Source: an uncultured Nitrosomonas sp.
Lineage (GTDB): Bacteria; Pseudomonadota; Gammaproteobacteria; Burkholderiales; Nitrosomonadaceae
Reading direction: 5' to 3'
NCBI GenBank assembly: GCA_949281375.1
Contig: CASDLT010000010.1
Location: 183,182 to 247,181, forward strand
DNA: 64,000 nt
Shown: positions 1 to 8,852 of the stretch, piece after piece
Layout of the letters: every line of letters starts with the position of its first letter
How positions within the stretch are numbered: position 1 is the stretch's first letter
Notes under the pieces: model-generated
What the model saw: only the letters and a program-made list of their open reading frames with translations
What the model was told of the DNA's origin: nothing
Database searches by the model: none
Made by a program: the position numbers and the translations under genes

Positions 1-732
1 GAAGTTGGATCAGTGCCGGAATGTCTAGAACAATTGGCCAAAGGTACATTTGATTGCATGATCCTCGACCTGGGATTGCCCACAACCTCGGGATTTTCCC
101 TACTAGAGACGTTGAGCACCGAAGATCGTTACTCATTCCCACCCGTCATCATTTATACCTGTCTCGAGCTGACTGCGGATCAGGAATTATTCCTGAACAA
201 ATTTTCTCAATCCATCATCATCAAAGGCACGAAATCTCCTGACCGGCTACTGGATGAAGTCACGCTATTCCTGGAGAGCACGGGATCGCTAATGGCTGAA
301 CGGGAAGCAGTCGATCAAAGCAACGACCTGATTCTCGACGTGTCCCTGGAAGGCAAGCACCTGCTCATCGTAGAAGACGATATCCGCAATATATTTGCGC
401 TCACCAGTATTCTGGAGCCGCGTGGAGCCACTGTTCAGGTTGCTCGCAATGGTATGGATGGACTGGAAGCATTGCAGGCTTCTCTGGAAGACGGAGAAGA
501 GCTTATCGATCTGGTACTCATGGATATCATGATGCCCAAGATGGATGGATTAACCGCCATACGCAAAATCCGACAGCACCCTAAATTAAATGAGATTCCA
601 ATCATTGCTTTGACCGCCAAGGCAAGGCAAATAGATCATGATGAAGCGTTGGCTGCAGGCGCAAATGACTATATCTCCAAACCACTGGATACGCATAAAT
701 TCATTCCATTAATCTCTAAATGGCTTCAATGA
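1..732 (+). CDS. Hybrid sensor kinase C-terminus, two receiver domains (partial)
   Basis: The frame is open to the left edge, so this is the C-terminal part of a larger protein, probably a hybrid sensor histidine kinase. The visible 243 residues hold the end of one receiver domain, with phospho-acceptor Asp at visible residue 23 in ILDLGLP, and a complete second receiver at about 115-243 with the acidic pair in VEDD, phospho-acceptor Asp175 in LMDIMMP, the ALTA threonine and the SKPLD lysine. Tandem receivers at the C-terminus of a GAF or HAMP kinase are common in phosphorelays that also carry CheR, which follows here with a 13-base overlap. The kinase part and input domain are outside the window, so the signal is unknown. 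Confidence 0.85.
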   Translation, partial: EVGSVPECLEQLAKGTFDCMILDLGLPTTSGFSLLETLSTEDRYSFPPVIIYTCLELTADQELFLNKFSQSIIIKGTKSPDRLLDEVTLFLESTGSLMAEREAVDQSNDLILDVSLEGKHLLIVEDDIRNIFALTSILEPRGATVQVARNGMDGLEALQASLEDGEELIDLVLMDIMMPKMDGLTAIRKIRQHPKLNEIPIIALTAKARQIDHDEALAAGANDYISKPLDTHKFIPLISKWLQ

Positions 733-1601
733 ACGCAATGAACAATCGGGAAGATATTGAAGTCGATTTATTTCTGGAAGGGATTTTTCGTTTATATCAT
801 TACGATTTTAGAAATTATTCACGGACATTCATCAAGCGGCGGCTCAACTTGATAAAAACGCTTCTGCAGTGCGAGAGCTTCTCGATTCTGCAGCATAACG
901 TATTGCACGATCCGCTCATAATGACCAAGATATTGAATTATCTTACCATTCAGGTTGGCGATATGTTCCGCGACCCCGGCTATTTTCTCTCTCTGCGCCA
1001 AATCATTTCGTCTTATCTATCAACCTACTCGTCAATCAAAGTGTGGATCGCTGGCTGTGGCACCGGTGAAGAATTATATTCGCTGGCGATTCTTTTTCGA
1101 GAGGAAGGTCTGGAAAACCGTACTCAATTTTTTGCCACTGATATCAATTATGAAGCGTTAAAGAGAGCGGAAGCGGGTGTCTATGGCATGGACCGGCTCG
1201 AATCCTTTGAAAATAACTTTATACTCACGGATCCTAAGCACTCATTCTCAAGCTACTACACCACAAAGAATAACTGCATCGTTATGGATAGCAGTTTGAA
1301 AGAAAATGTTGTCTTTTATAATCATAGCCTGGTATCCGATTCGGTATTTGCCGAAATGCATCTGATATCATGCCGCAATGTCCTGATATATTTTGACGAC
1401 TCTCTCCAGGAACGGGCGATCGGCCTTTTCTGCGATGCACTGGTGCGCAAAGGTTTTTTAGGATTAGGCGCAAAAGAAAGCCTGTATTTATCTCCTCATG
1501 CAAGCATCTTTACCGAATTTCACCGTAAAGACCGCATCTATCAGAAAATGGCTGTGCAGGAACAAGCGCCGCCAAGAGTCAGAGGTATTATCAAATTGTA
1601 A
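720..1601 (+). CDS. cheR: CheR-type protein-glutamate methyltransferase
   Basis: SAM-dependent methyltransferase of the CheR family, about 290 residues, the usual length of a free-standing CheR. The N-terminal helical domain is followed by the SAM-binding motif VWIAGCGTGEE at about residues 108-118 and the family signature ISCRNVLIYFD near residue 220. CheR methylates glutamates of chemoreceptors, but copies placed inside hybrid-kinase clusters such as this one usually modify a non-flagellar signalling complex. The gene overlaps the upstream receiver gene. ATG codons at 720, 729 and 738 are all possible starts; 729 would give an ATGA stop/start overlap. No clear ribosome-binding site separates them. 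No cheB lies beside it in the window. Confidence 0.9.
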   Translation: MASMNAMNNREDIEVDLFLEGIFRLYHYDFRNYSRTFIKRRLNLIKTLLQCESFSILQHNVLHDPLIMTKILNYLTIQVGDMFRDPGYFLSLRQIISSYLSTYSSIKVWIAGCGTGEELYSLAILFREEGLENRTQFFATDINYEALKRAEAGVYGMDRLESFENNFILTDPKHSFSSYYTTKNNCIVMDSSLKENVVFYNHSLVSDSVFAEMHLISCRNVLIYFDDSLQERAIGLFCDALVRKGFLGLGAKESLYLSPHASIFTEFHRKDRIYQKMAVQEQAPPRVRGIIKL

Positions 1602-1912
1602 GCGGATGCAAAGATACAGCCTAATTCGAGCTGCTAATTTCTCAGCCCCAAAAAATCAAAAGAACTGAAATCATGTCATACAAGCCGAAAATGGATAAGC
1701 AATGGACTCCAAATGAAAGCCCCCGAGGAGGTGAGTTCGATGTGAGGATGCCAGACTAGGCGAATGAATGACCTCGCATTAATCGCGAGAGATGCCACAT
1801 ACCCATCAATTATGCTAGGATTTTTTCTTATAACAGCAATATCATGAATACCAGCAGGCTATTTTTCGCTCAGCCTGAGATTATTCATTTTTTAACAATT
1901 GGTTAACTCATT
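1602..1912. other. Intergenic region, no supported gene
   Basis: About 310 bases between cheR and the next kinase. The longest small frame on the plus strand, 1673-1759, would encode 28 residues and has no recognisable ribosome-binding site or similarity. I see no strong terminator. The promoter of the downstream REC-PAS kinase probably lies in its AT-rich right half, but no convincing hexamer pair stands out. Confidence 0.4.
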
Positions 1913-3556
1913 GTGCGCAGATCTAAACGAACATCGCTGACCCATTCGACGGCTGCGGATGATAAAGCCAGGATCTTGATAGTGGATGACCGTCAAGAAA
2001 ATATTTTAGTCCTAATGGGTCTTCTGAAACATGTCAATGTCGATTTTTTGCCCGCTGGCTGTGGGGAAGAAGCCCTAGAACTGCTGCTGAAATTTGACTG
2101 TGCTCTGGCCATTATCGATGTACAAATGCCGAAGCTGAATGGCATCGAACTGGCAAAAATCATGAGGAGTGTAGAGCGCACAAAAAAAATCCCCATCATT
2201 TTCGTGACCGCCGGCCCGCGAAATGGCGAGACTTCCATTGATGGCTACCAGGCAGGTGCAGTAGACTTTCTTTATAAGCCCATCGTTCCTGAAATTTTGA
2301 CCAGCAAAGTGCTGGTTTTCCTGCAAATCTATGAACAGCAACAAGAGTTGATCCGTCAAAGGGACGCCATTCATGAATTAGCACAAGAAAAATCTAAGCT
2401 ACTGGAAGATCAGGAAGCAACCCAGAAGAAACTGGCCGCCAGTCAACGGCAGCTCACGGCAATCATCAACACCACCAGCGCTCTGGTGTATCTGATCGAT
2501 AAAGAAAATCGCTTCCTGCATGTGAATTTGGAATTTGAAAAAATATTCGGTCAAACGCTTGAAAATATCATCGGAAAATCCATTTTCGACGTATTTTCGG
2601 CTGAGTCCGCTGCTCTCCACGAGTCGAACAACTTCAAGGTGATGACTGAGCTTCATACGATAGAGTTTGAAGAGCCGCTCTATCAATCGAATGAAGTATA
2701 TTACTACTCCTCCGTAAAATCTCCGCTGCTCGATGATCACGGTCAACCCATCGGAATCGTCAGTATTTCCACGGACATCACGGCCCGCAAACGAATCGAG
2801 CAGGCATTGCGCCAGGCCGATCGCCGCAAGGATGAGTTCATCGCGATGCTGGGGCATGAATTGCGCAATCCATTGACGCCGATCAATACGATTGCCACCC
2901 TGCTGCACACCAAGTCGCTGGCGCCCGACGATTTTAAATGGGCCTGTGATGCCCTCCTCAGAAATGTACAAATCATCAATCGACTAGTCAGCGACTTAAT
3001 GGATGTATCCCGGATTACGCGAGGTCTTATCACGCTTCATTTAGAGCACATCGAACTGACCAAACTGATCGAGGATGCTCTGCAGACGGTCAATGAACTG
3101 ATCAACGCCAAGCAGCAGACTCTACGATTCACGCACCAGCAAAAACCCATCATGATCTGCGGTGATCAAGTCAGACTCATGCAAATCTTCACGAATCTTA
3201 TTCATAATGCTACTAAATATACGCCCGCAGGCGGACATATCGGCATTGAACTCAGGATTGATCATGATCATGCCATTTTCCAGATTCAAGACAACGGCAG
3301 AGGCATTTCTGCTGATTTCTTACCGTACATTTTTGAACTTTTTGCTCAAGATAGCGATAGTATTCGAGATCATTCGCAGGGCGGACTCGGGATAGGATTG
3401 ACGCTGGTCAAAAAGCTTGTCGAACTCCATAAGGGACACATTACAGCGCATAGCGCCGGGTTGAACAAAGGTTCAACGTTTACAATCAATTTACCTTTGC
3501 ACACCGAAGTGAATCGCCATTCAGACCATGAAAAGCTTAACTATTCTTTTAATTGA
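1913..3556 (+). CDS. REC-PAS-histidine kinase (soluble hybrid sensor)
   Basis: A 547-residue cytoplasmic kinase without membrane segments. Domains in order: an N-terminal receiver (about 20-140) with VDD acidic residues and phospho-acceptor Asp69 in AIIDVQMP; a Gln/Glu-rich coiled coil (about 143-185); a PAS domain (about 185-300); a HisKA dimerisation domain with phospho-accepting His315 in LGHELRNP; and an HATPase domain with N-box NLIHNATKY, DNGRGI and GGLGIGL motifs. A receiver at the N-terminus suggests that the kinase is itself driven by phosphorylation, plausibly from the kinase at the left edge. The start is a GTG with a weak upstream site. The 3' end overlaps the single-domain receiver that follows, its likely partner. 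Confidence 0.9.
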   Translation: MRRSKRTSLTHSTAADDKARILIVDDRQENILVLMGLLKHVNVDFLPAGCGEEALELLLKFDCALAIIDVQMPKLNGIELAKIMRSVERTKKIPIIFVTAGPRNGETSIDGYQAGAVDFLYKPIVPEILTSKVLVFLQIYEQQQELIRQRDAIHELAQEKSKLLEDQEATQKKLAASQRQLTAIINTTSALVYLIDKENRFLHVNLEFEKIFGQTLENIIGKSIFDVFSAESAALHESNNFKVMTELHTIEFEEPLYQSNEVYYYSSVKSPLLDDHGQPIGIVSISTDITARKRIEQALRQADRRKDEFIAMLGHELRNPLTPINTIATLLHTKSLAPDDFKWACDALLRNVQIINRLVSDLMDVSRITRGLITLHLEHIELTKLIEDALQTVNELINAKQQTLRFTHQQKPIMICGDQVRLMQIFTNLIHNATKYTPAGGHIGIELRIDHDHAIFQIQDNGRGISADFLPYIFELFAQDSDSIRDHSQGGLGIGLTLVKKLVELHKGHITAHSAGLNKGSTFTINLPLHTEVNRHSDHEKLNYSFN

Positions 3557-3917
3557 TGATCAACCCGATATTACCGAAAGTATTGGAATATTTTTAAAAC
3601 TGGAAGGCCACACCGTTCAAATTGCCCGAAACGGCGAACAAGGCATTGCCGAAGCACAACGTTGCAGGCCGCACATCATCATTCTCGACATCGGACTTCC
3701 CGATCTCGACGGCCTGCAGGTTGCTCAACGGATCAGAGCCTTGCCATCTTCACCGCCCCAACAATGGATCATCGCTTTGAGCGGCTATGCGCCGTCTTGG
3801 CTGAAGACCACCGCGTCACCTTTTGATAATTATCTGATCAAACCTCCCGATATCGTCCAATTGCAACACATGATTTCAAATTACCCACATATTGCAGTCA
3901 ACGCTGGACTCCGGTAG
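3528..3917 (+). CDS. Single-domain response regulator
   Basis: A stand-alone receiver of 129 residues with no output domain. It shows the acidic pair Asp10-Asp11, phospho-acceptor Asp54 in ILDIGLP, Ser85 in the Thr/Ser switch position (ALSGYA) and Lys105 in LIKPP. The gene begins inside the last 29 bases of the preceding kinase gene, so the two are translationally linked and the kinase probably phosphorylates it. Proteins of this form act as phosphate shuttles, phosphate sinks or CheY-like effectors that bind a partner protein. Which of these applies cannot be told from sequence. Confidence 0.88.
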   Translation: MKSLTILLIDDQPDITESIGIFLKLEGHTVQIARNGEQGIAEAQRCRPHIIILDIGLPDLDGLQVAQRIRALPSSPPQQWIIALSGYAPSWLKTTASPFDNYLIKPPDIVQLQHMISNYPHIAVNAGLR

Positions 3918-4144
3918 TGATGGGCAATCGACCATCTGCCTGAGCCCGGATTTATTGAATACCGACTGGAATACGCTGGCAAGGGTGTGATGCGAACATC
4001 TCCAACGCTGCGGACTCACAGTTGGCGTCGAAACCGCCAGCTTCGATGGGGAAAAAATCCAGCAACGAAATGAGTTCGATCAGGCATGGTCCATCAGTAA
4101 GGCTAACCAGTTTCGGGGCACAGCTACTTAGGTTAAGGCAATGA
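3918..4144. other. Intergenic region with a possible coding remnant
   Basis: Between the convergent receiver gene and czcA. On the plus strand a frame from 3901 to a TAG at 4129-4131 is open except for one TGA at 3988-3990, giving about 75 codons with protein-like composition, including the string CGLTVGVETASFDG. I cannot assign a family; GVET recalls EAL-domain proteins but the neighbouring residues do not fit well. No start codon with a ribosome-binding site is seen. It may be a decayed gene end or chance. Confidence 0.2.
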
Positions 4145-7100
4145 TCAGGAGTTGCGAAGTGTTTTGCCGTGGACAATCCGGTACAGCACCGGCAGTACTA
4201 ACAACGTCAAAGCAGTCGACGAAAGAATTCCCCCAATGACGACCGTAGCCAAAGGCCGTTGCACTTCCGCACCAGTACCAGTCGCCAGCGCCATCGGCAG
4301 AAACCCGATCGATGCGACCAATGCAGTCATCAGCACCGGACGCAAACGAGTCAATGCTCCGGTTTGTATCGCCTCATCCAATGGCATACCTTTTTCACTC
4401 AAGCCGCGGATGAACGCCAGCATTACTAAGCCGTTCAGCACTGCGACGCCAGATAGCGCAATAAATCCGACACCGGCAGAAATCGAAAGAGGAATATCCC
4501 GCAGCCATAATGCAAAAATCCCGCCGGTCAAGGCAAATGGCACGCCGGTGAACATCAGCAATCCATCCCGCACATTGCCGAACATCGTATACAACAGAAT
4601 GAAAATCAACCCGAGTGCGACGGGGATGACGATCTGCAGACGCTGTGCGGCAGAAATCATTTGTTCGAACTGGCCTCCCCAGGTCATCCAATAACCGGGG
4701 GGGATGCGCATTTTTTCCGCGATCAATTGTTCTGCGTCATGAACGAATGACCCCAAATCGCGGCCGCGCACATTGGCGGTGACCACGATCCTGCGTTTGC
4801 CATTTTCGCGGCTGACCTGATTCGGTCCCTGCGTCAACTCAAACCGCGCCACCTCGCCGAGGCTGACGAACACTGGCGCGGCCGGTTGCGCTGCCTGAAC
4901 CGGTTGCCCGATGATGGGCGCAACCGCCGTGCTTTGCAGCGGTACGCTTATGGGCAGGCGTTTCAGTGCTTCGATATCGATCCGCAAATGCTCCGGCAAC
5001 CGGATCTGCAAATCGAATCGCCGGTCGCCTTCGAAGATCAACCCGGTGCTGCGTCCGCCCACCGACATGGCGATGACATCCTGCACGTCTCGGCCATTCA
5101 ATCCATAACGGGCCATCTTGGCCCGATCCATCTGGATCGATAACACCGGCAAGCCTGAGATCTGTTCGGTTCTGACATCCGCGGCGCCGGGAACGGTTTT
5201 CAGCAATTTTTCGATAGCTTCTCCTAAATCCAGCAGCGTATCCATGTCATCGCCAAATACCTTGACCGCCACATCGGCGCGTACCCCCGACAACAGCTCA
5301 TTGAAGCGCATCTGGATCGGTTGCGTGAATTCGTAATTATTGCCCGGCACTTTCTGCACAGCCTGCTCCATCGCTGCGATCAGTTCCGTTTTTGTGCGGT
5401 GCTCGCCCGTCCACTCCGCCTGCGGTTTCAGAATGATGAACGTATCCGCGACACTCGGCGGCATGGGATCGGTCGCTATTTCGGCGGTGCCGATCTTGGA
5501 AAATATCCGTTCGACTTCAGGGAATGTCTTGATGGTTTGCTCCAGTTCATTCTGCATTTCAATGGCTGTGGTCAAACTGGTGCCGGGAATGCGAATGGCG
5601 TGCAGCGCGATATCGCCTTCATTCAAGCTGGGAACGAACTCGCTGCCAACGCGGGTGGTCAACAAACCGGACAAAATCACGATGACGATCGCAATCGTAA
5701 CCGTCAGTTCACGATTCTTCATCGTGGCAGCCAGTAACGGAACATAGGTTTTTTTAGCCCAGGTCATGACACGGCTTTCCTTTTCCTGCACCTTGCCGGA
5801 TAAGAACAATGCAATGGCAGCCGGAACAAACGTAATCGAAAGTATCATCGCGCCCACCAGAGCTGTGACCACGGTCAGCGCCATTGGATGAAACATTTTC
5901 CCTTCGACGCCCGTCAGCGCAAAAATCGGCAAATAGACGATGATGATGATCAACTCACCGTAGATGAGCACCCGCCGCGCTTCGCGCGAGGCATCGAACA
6001 CCAGTTCGAGGCGCTCTGGAAGCGTCAGACTCCGTCCCAGCCGCGTCTGTTCATGCGCCAGCCTGCGGATGCTATTTTCGACGATCACGATCGCGCCATC
6101 AACGATGATGCCGAAATCGATCGCGCCCAGGCTCATCAGATTGGCGCTGACATGATTGGCTACCATGCCGGTGAACGTGAACAACATCGACAACGGAATC
6201 ACGAAGGCCGCAATCAGCGCCGCGCGCAAATTGCCGAGGAATAGCAACAGTACCACGATCACCAGCGCCGCGCCTTCGAGTAGATTTTTCGCCACTGTAT
6301 GAATGGTTTTATCGACCAGCGTGGTGCGATCGTATACCGGTGTCGTGACGACGCCTTCAGGTAAGTTGCGGCTGATTTCTTCGAGTTTTCTGGCGGCAGC
6401 CTGGGCCACGATGCGGCTATTTTCCCCGATCAGCATATGCACCGTGCCCATCACGACTTCCTTGCCATTTTGCGTCGCCGCACCGTTGCGCAATTCCTTG
6501 CCGATCAGAATATCGGCCACGTCCTTGACGCGGATCGGTGTCCCTTGGCGAGATCCCAGAATGATATTGCCGATTTCAGCCAGATCAGCAATCTGACCGG
6601 GAACGCGAACCAGATACTGTTCACCGCTTCTTTCGATATAGCCGGCGCCGACGTTCAAATTGTTGCGCTCCAGCGCCGTCATCAAATCGACCAGCGATAG
6701 ACCGAAGGAAATCATTTTTTCCGGATAGGGCACGACATGAAATTGTTTGACATAGCCGCCGACGGTATTGATCTCGGTCACTCCTTTCACCATGCGAAGT
6801 TGCGGCCGGATCACCCAATCTTGAATTTCGCGCAAATCGGTGGTGGTATAGGGAGTGCCATCAGGTTTCCGCGCACCTTCCTTGGCCTCGATCGTCCACA
6901 TGAAAATTTCACCCAAGCCGGTCGAAATCGGCCCCATCATCGGCTCGATGCCAATGGGCAAACGGCCTTTGGCTTCCTGGATGCGCTGACTGACCTGCTG
7001 GCGCGCGAAATAAATATCCGTTCCATCATCGAAAATGACCGTGACTTGCGACAATCCATAGCGGGAAATGGAGCGGGTATAGTGCAAATGCGGCAGCCCT

Positions 7101-7321
7101 GCCATGATCGTTTCAATCGGAAAGGTAATGCGCTGCTCAGCCTCGATCGGCGAATAACCCGGGGCATTCGTGTTGATCTGCACCTGCACGTTGGTAATAT
7201 CGGGCACAGCATCGATCGGCAGTTTCTGGTAGCTATAAACGCCGATGATAGCCACCATCGAAACCACCATCAAAACGATGGCGCGCTGATAGATGGAGAT
7301 ATGGAGTATGCGTTCAAACAT
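4145..7321 (-). CDS. czcA: CzcA-type heavy-metal RND efflux pump
   Basis: Inner-membrane trimeric RND pump of 1058 residues, the usual length of CzcA/CusA. It uses the proton gradient to export divalent metal cations from periplasm or cytoplasm through the CzcB-CzcC conduit. The N-terminal membrane helix (about 13-33) is followed by a large periplasmic loop, and the fourth membrane segment carries DFGIIVDGA with Asp402, Asp408 and Glu415, matching in spacing and numbering the proton-relay residues known in Cupriavidus CzcA. That motif favours the Zn/Co/Cd (HME1-like) group over the CusA copper/silver group. It is the last gene of czcCBA, 28 bases after czcB. Metal specificity is inferred. Confidence 0.95.
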   Translation of the reverse strand: MFERILHISIYQRAIVLMVVSMVAIIGVYSYQKLPIDAVPDITNVQVQINTNAPGYSPIEAEQRITFPIETIMAGLPHLHYTRSISRYGLSQVTVIFDDGTDIYFARQQVSQRIQEAKGRLPIGIEPMMGPISTGLGEIFMWTIEAKEGARKPDGTPYTTTDLREIQDWVIRPQLRMVKGVTEINTVGGYVKQFHVVPYPEKMISFGLSLVDLMTALERNNLNVGAGYIERSGEQYLVRVPGQIADLAEIGNIILGSRQGTPIRVKDVADILIGKELRNGAATQNGKEVVMGTVHMLIGENSRIVAQAAARKLEEISRNLPEGVVTTPVYDRTTLVDKTIHTVAKNLLEGAALVIVVLLLFLGNLRAALIAAFVIPLSMLFTFTGMVANHVSANLMSLGAIDFGIIVDGAIVIVENSIRRLAHEQTRLGRSLTLPERLELVFDASREARRVLIYGELIIIIVYLPIFALTGVEGKMFHPMALTVVTALVGAMILSITFVPAAIALFLSGKVQEKESRVMTWAKKTYVPLLAATMKNRELTVTIAIVIVILSGLLTTRVGSEFVPSLNEGDIALHAIRIPGTSLTTAIEMQNELEQTIKTFPEVERIFSKIGTAEIATDPMPPSVADTFIILKPQAEWTGEHRTKTELIAAMEQAVQKVPGNNYEFTQPIQMRFNELLSGVRADVAVKVFGDDMDTLLDLGEAIEKLLKTVPGAADVRTEQISGLPVLSIQMDRAKMARYGLNGRDVQDVIAMSVGGRSTGLIFEGDRRFDLQIRLPEHLRIDIEALKRLPISVPLQSTAVAPIIGQPVQAAQPAAPVFVSLGEVARFELTQGPNQVSRENGKRRIVVTANVRGRDLGSFVHDAEQLIAEKMRIPPGYWMTWGGQFEQMISAAQRLQIVIPVALGLIFILLYTMFGNVRDGLLMFTGVPFALTGGIFALWLRDIPLSISAGVGFIALSGVAVLNGLVMLAFIRGLSEKGMPLDEAIQTGALTRLRPVLMTALVASIGFLPMALATGTGAEVQRPLATVVIGGILSSTALTLLVLPVLYRIVHGKTLRNS

Positions 7322-7349
7322 GATGATCTACCTCGGTTATGTTGCCGAA

Positions 7350-8849
7350 TTAATGATCGTGGCTGGCGCCAGCCTTGCCCAGTTCCGCCTTCAGCGCGAA
7401 ACTATTGCCGCCGGCGTATTGTTCCCCCGCAGACAGCCCCTTCAGCACTTCAACCATTTCGCCATCGCTGCGCCCCAGCTCCAGAGGACGAGCTTCAAAA
7501 TACTGATCGTAACGGCCGAATACCACCGTCCAGTCTCGTAACGTTTGCAGGGCGCTCACCGCCACCGCCACGGGAACCTGGATTTCTTCCGCCACCAGTT
7601 CAGCATTGACAAACATACCGGGACGCCAGCGCCCATCTTTGTTGTCAAGCTCGACCCGGGCCGTCGCGGTGCGGGTCTGGCCACCGATCAGTGTGGAAAT
7701 ATACGTCACAGTGCCCTGGCTTTCGATATCCGAAGCGGTTGCTTTGACCGCAACCTTCTGGCCTTCGTGAATGATATTGAGATCTTTTGGATAAACCGTA
7801 ACCGCCGTCCATACCGTGGACACATCGGCGATAGTATAAATTTCGCGATCTTCCTTCAGCGCTTCCCCCAGCGCAATCGCTTTGGCGATGATGATTCCTG
7901 AGATCGGCGCGCGTATTTCATAATGCGCGTAATTGGATTTGAGGTAATTAGCGTCTGGTTGCACACCCAGGGCGCGCAGTTTGGTGGTGGCAAGTTCCAA
8001 AGCAATCTGGGCTTCGTTCCACAATTCCTGCGCCAAAAGAAAATCTTGTTTGGCGCTGATCTTTTCCTCCCATAACTGTTTTTCACGTTCATATGTCGTT
8101 CTCGTCAGCGCCAAGCGTTTTTTCGCAACGAAATACTGGCTGCGCAAATCCGCCAGCATCGGGCTTTCGATCACCGCCAGCACCTGGCCCTTTTTGACAT
8201 GCTGACCATGATGTCCTTGCACATCGGTCACCAGACCGGCAACCCGCGGCACCACCCGCACGATGTTATGTTCGTTGAAAACCACTTCTCCCGGCAGTTT
8301 CAGCGTCGGGCGAATGATTGCCGCCCCTGCGGTCAGAAGTTCGATACCCATACTTTTCAGCATGTCATCGGCTATTTCCACCCGTCCTTCGACCTGGCTA
8401 TGGCTCCAGCGCATGATTTTGCCGTTATGTTCAGCCGCAACGGCGATATCAAATGAATGCGGCTCTTCCACGACATGATCGCCAAGCAAATAATCCGCTT
8501 CCGGCGTAAATTTAAAGAGCTGCGCTGGCGCGCCCAGGCGAGATAACGTTACCGCTGCTTTGGCCGCCGTCGGCGGCAACAATGTCCCTTTTTCATACAA
8601 AAATATCCGGAACTGCGGCGGCACGCCTTTTTCAAAAATTGTCAGTTCCAGGCTGAAATCCTTATCGGTAAATAACTTGCCGCCTCGAGGCCCAATATTG
8701 ACTTGGTTATCGGTCAGTTTTTCATGGACCGCATCGCTTTCCGCTCCTTCTGGTACCCCAGAAGGCTTATCCAATATGAGTATCAATCCACCCAGTACAA
8801 TCCCTGTGCCGATCACGGCCAGGATGGGCATCCATTGTGTTTTGTTCAT
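7350..8849 (-). CDS. czcB: CzcB-type periplasmic adaptor (membrane fusion protein)
   Basis: A 499-residue adaptor linking CzcA to the outer-membrane channel. It has an N-terminal membrane anchor (about 7-27), an extra N-terminal domain with IGPRGGKLF as in CzcB proteins of heavy-metal systems, then barrel-sandwich and alpha-hairpin regions; VVPRVAGLVTDVQGHHGQ and the IRAPISGII stretch are typical lipoyl-like halves. The C-terminus GASHDH could contribute metal ligands. Start at 8849 is 3 bases after the czcC stop, so the two are one transcript. Membrane fusion proteins of this kind may also bind metal and deliver it to the pump; that role here is inferred. Confidence 0.93.
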   Translation of the reverse strand: MNKTQWMPILAVIGTGIVLGGLILILDKPSGVPEGAESDAVHEKLTDNQVNIGPRGGKLFTDKDFSLELTIFEKGVPPQFRIFLYEKGTLLPPTAAKAAVTLSRLGAPAQLFKFTPEADYLLGDHVVEEPHSFDIAVAAEHNGKIMRWSHSQVEGRVEIADDMLKSMGIELLTAGAAIIRPTLKLPGEVVFNEHNIVRVVPRVAGLVTDVQGHHGQHVKKGQVLAVIESPMLADLRSQYFVAKKRLALTRTTYEREKQLWEEKISAKQDFLLAQELWNEAQIALELATTKLRALGVQPDANYLKSNYAHYEIRAPISGIIIAKAIALGEALKEDREIYTIADVSTVWTAVTVYPKDLNIIHEGQKVAVKATASDIESQGTVTYISTLIGGQTRTATARVELDNKDGRWRPGMFVNAELVAEEIQVPVAVAVSALQTLRDWTVVFGRYDQYFEARPLELGRSDGEMVEVLKGLSAGEQYAGGNSFALKAELGKAGASHDH

Positions 8850-8852
8850 AGT

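Noticed and set aside
1673-1759. 28-codon frame between cheR and the next kinase
   Set aside because: No ribosome-binding site, no hydrophobic segment and no recognisable motif.
2399-2971. 190-codon minus-strand frame opposite the REC-PAS kinase
   Set aside because: The kinase is certain from its HisKA and HATPase motifs and covers the same bases; the antisense product has no recognisable domain.
3952-4176. 74-codon minus-strand frame at the czcA 3' end
   Set aside because: It overlaps the end of czcA and lacks a start site; nothing suggests it is expressed.
4152-5747. Several plus-strand frames opposite czcA
   Set aside because: They mirror the GC-rich codon pattern of czcA and have no protein-like features.
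6737-7609. 290-codon plus-strand frame opposite czcA and czcB
   Set aside because: It is antisense to two clear genes with catalytic motifs, has low-complexity Arg/His/Pro composition and no ribosome-binding site or family.
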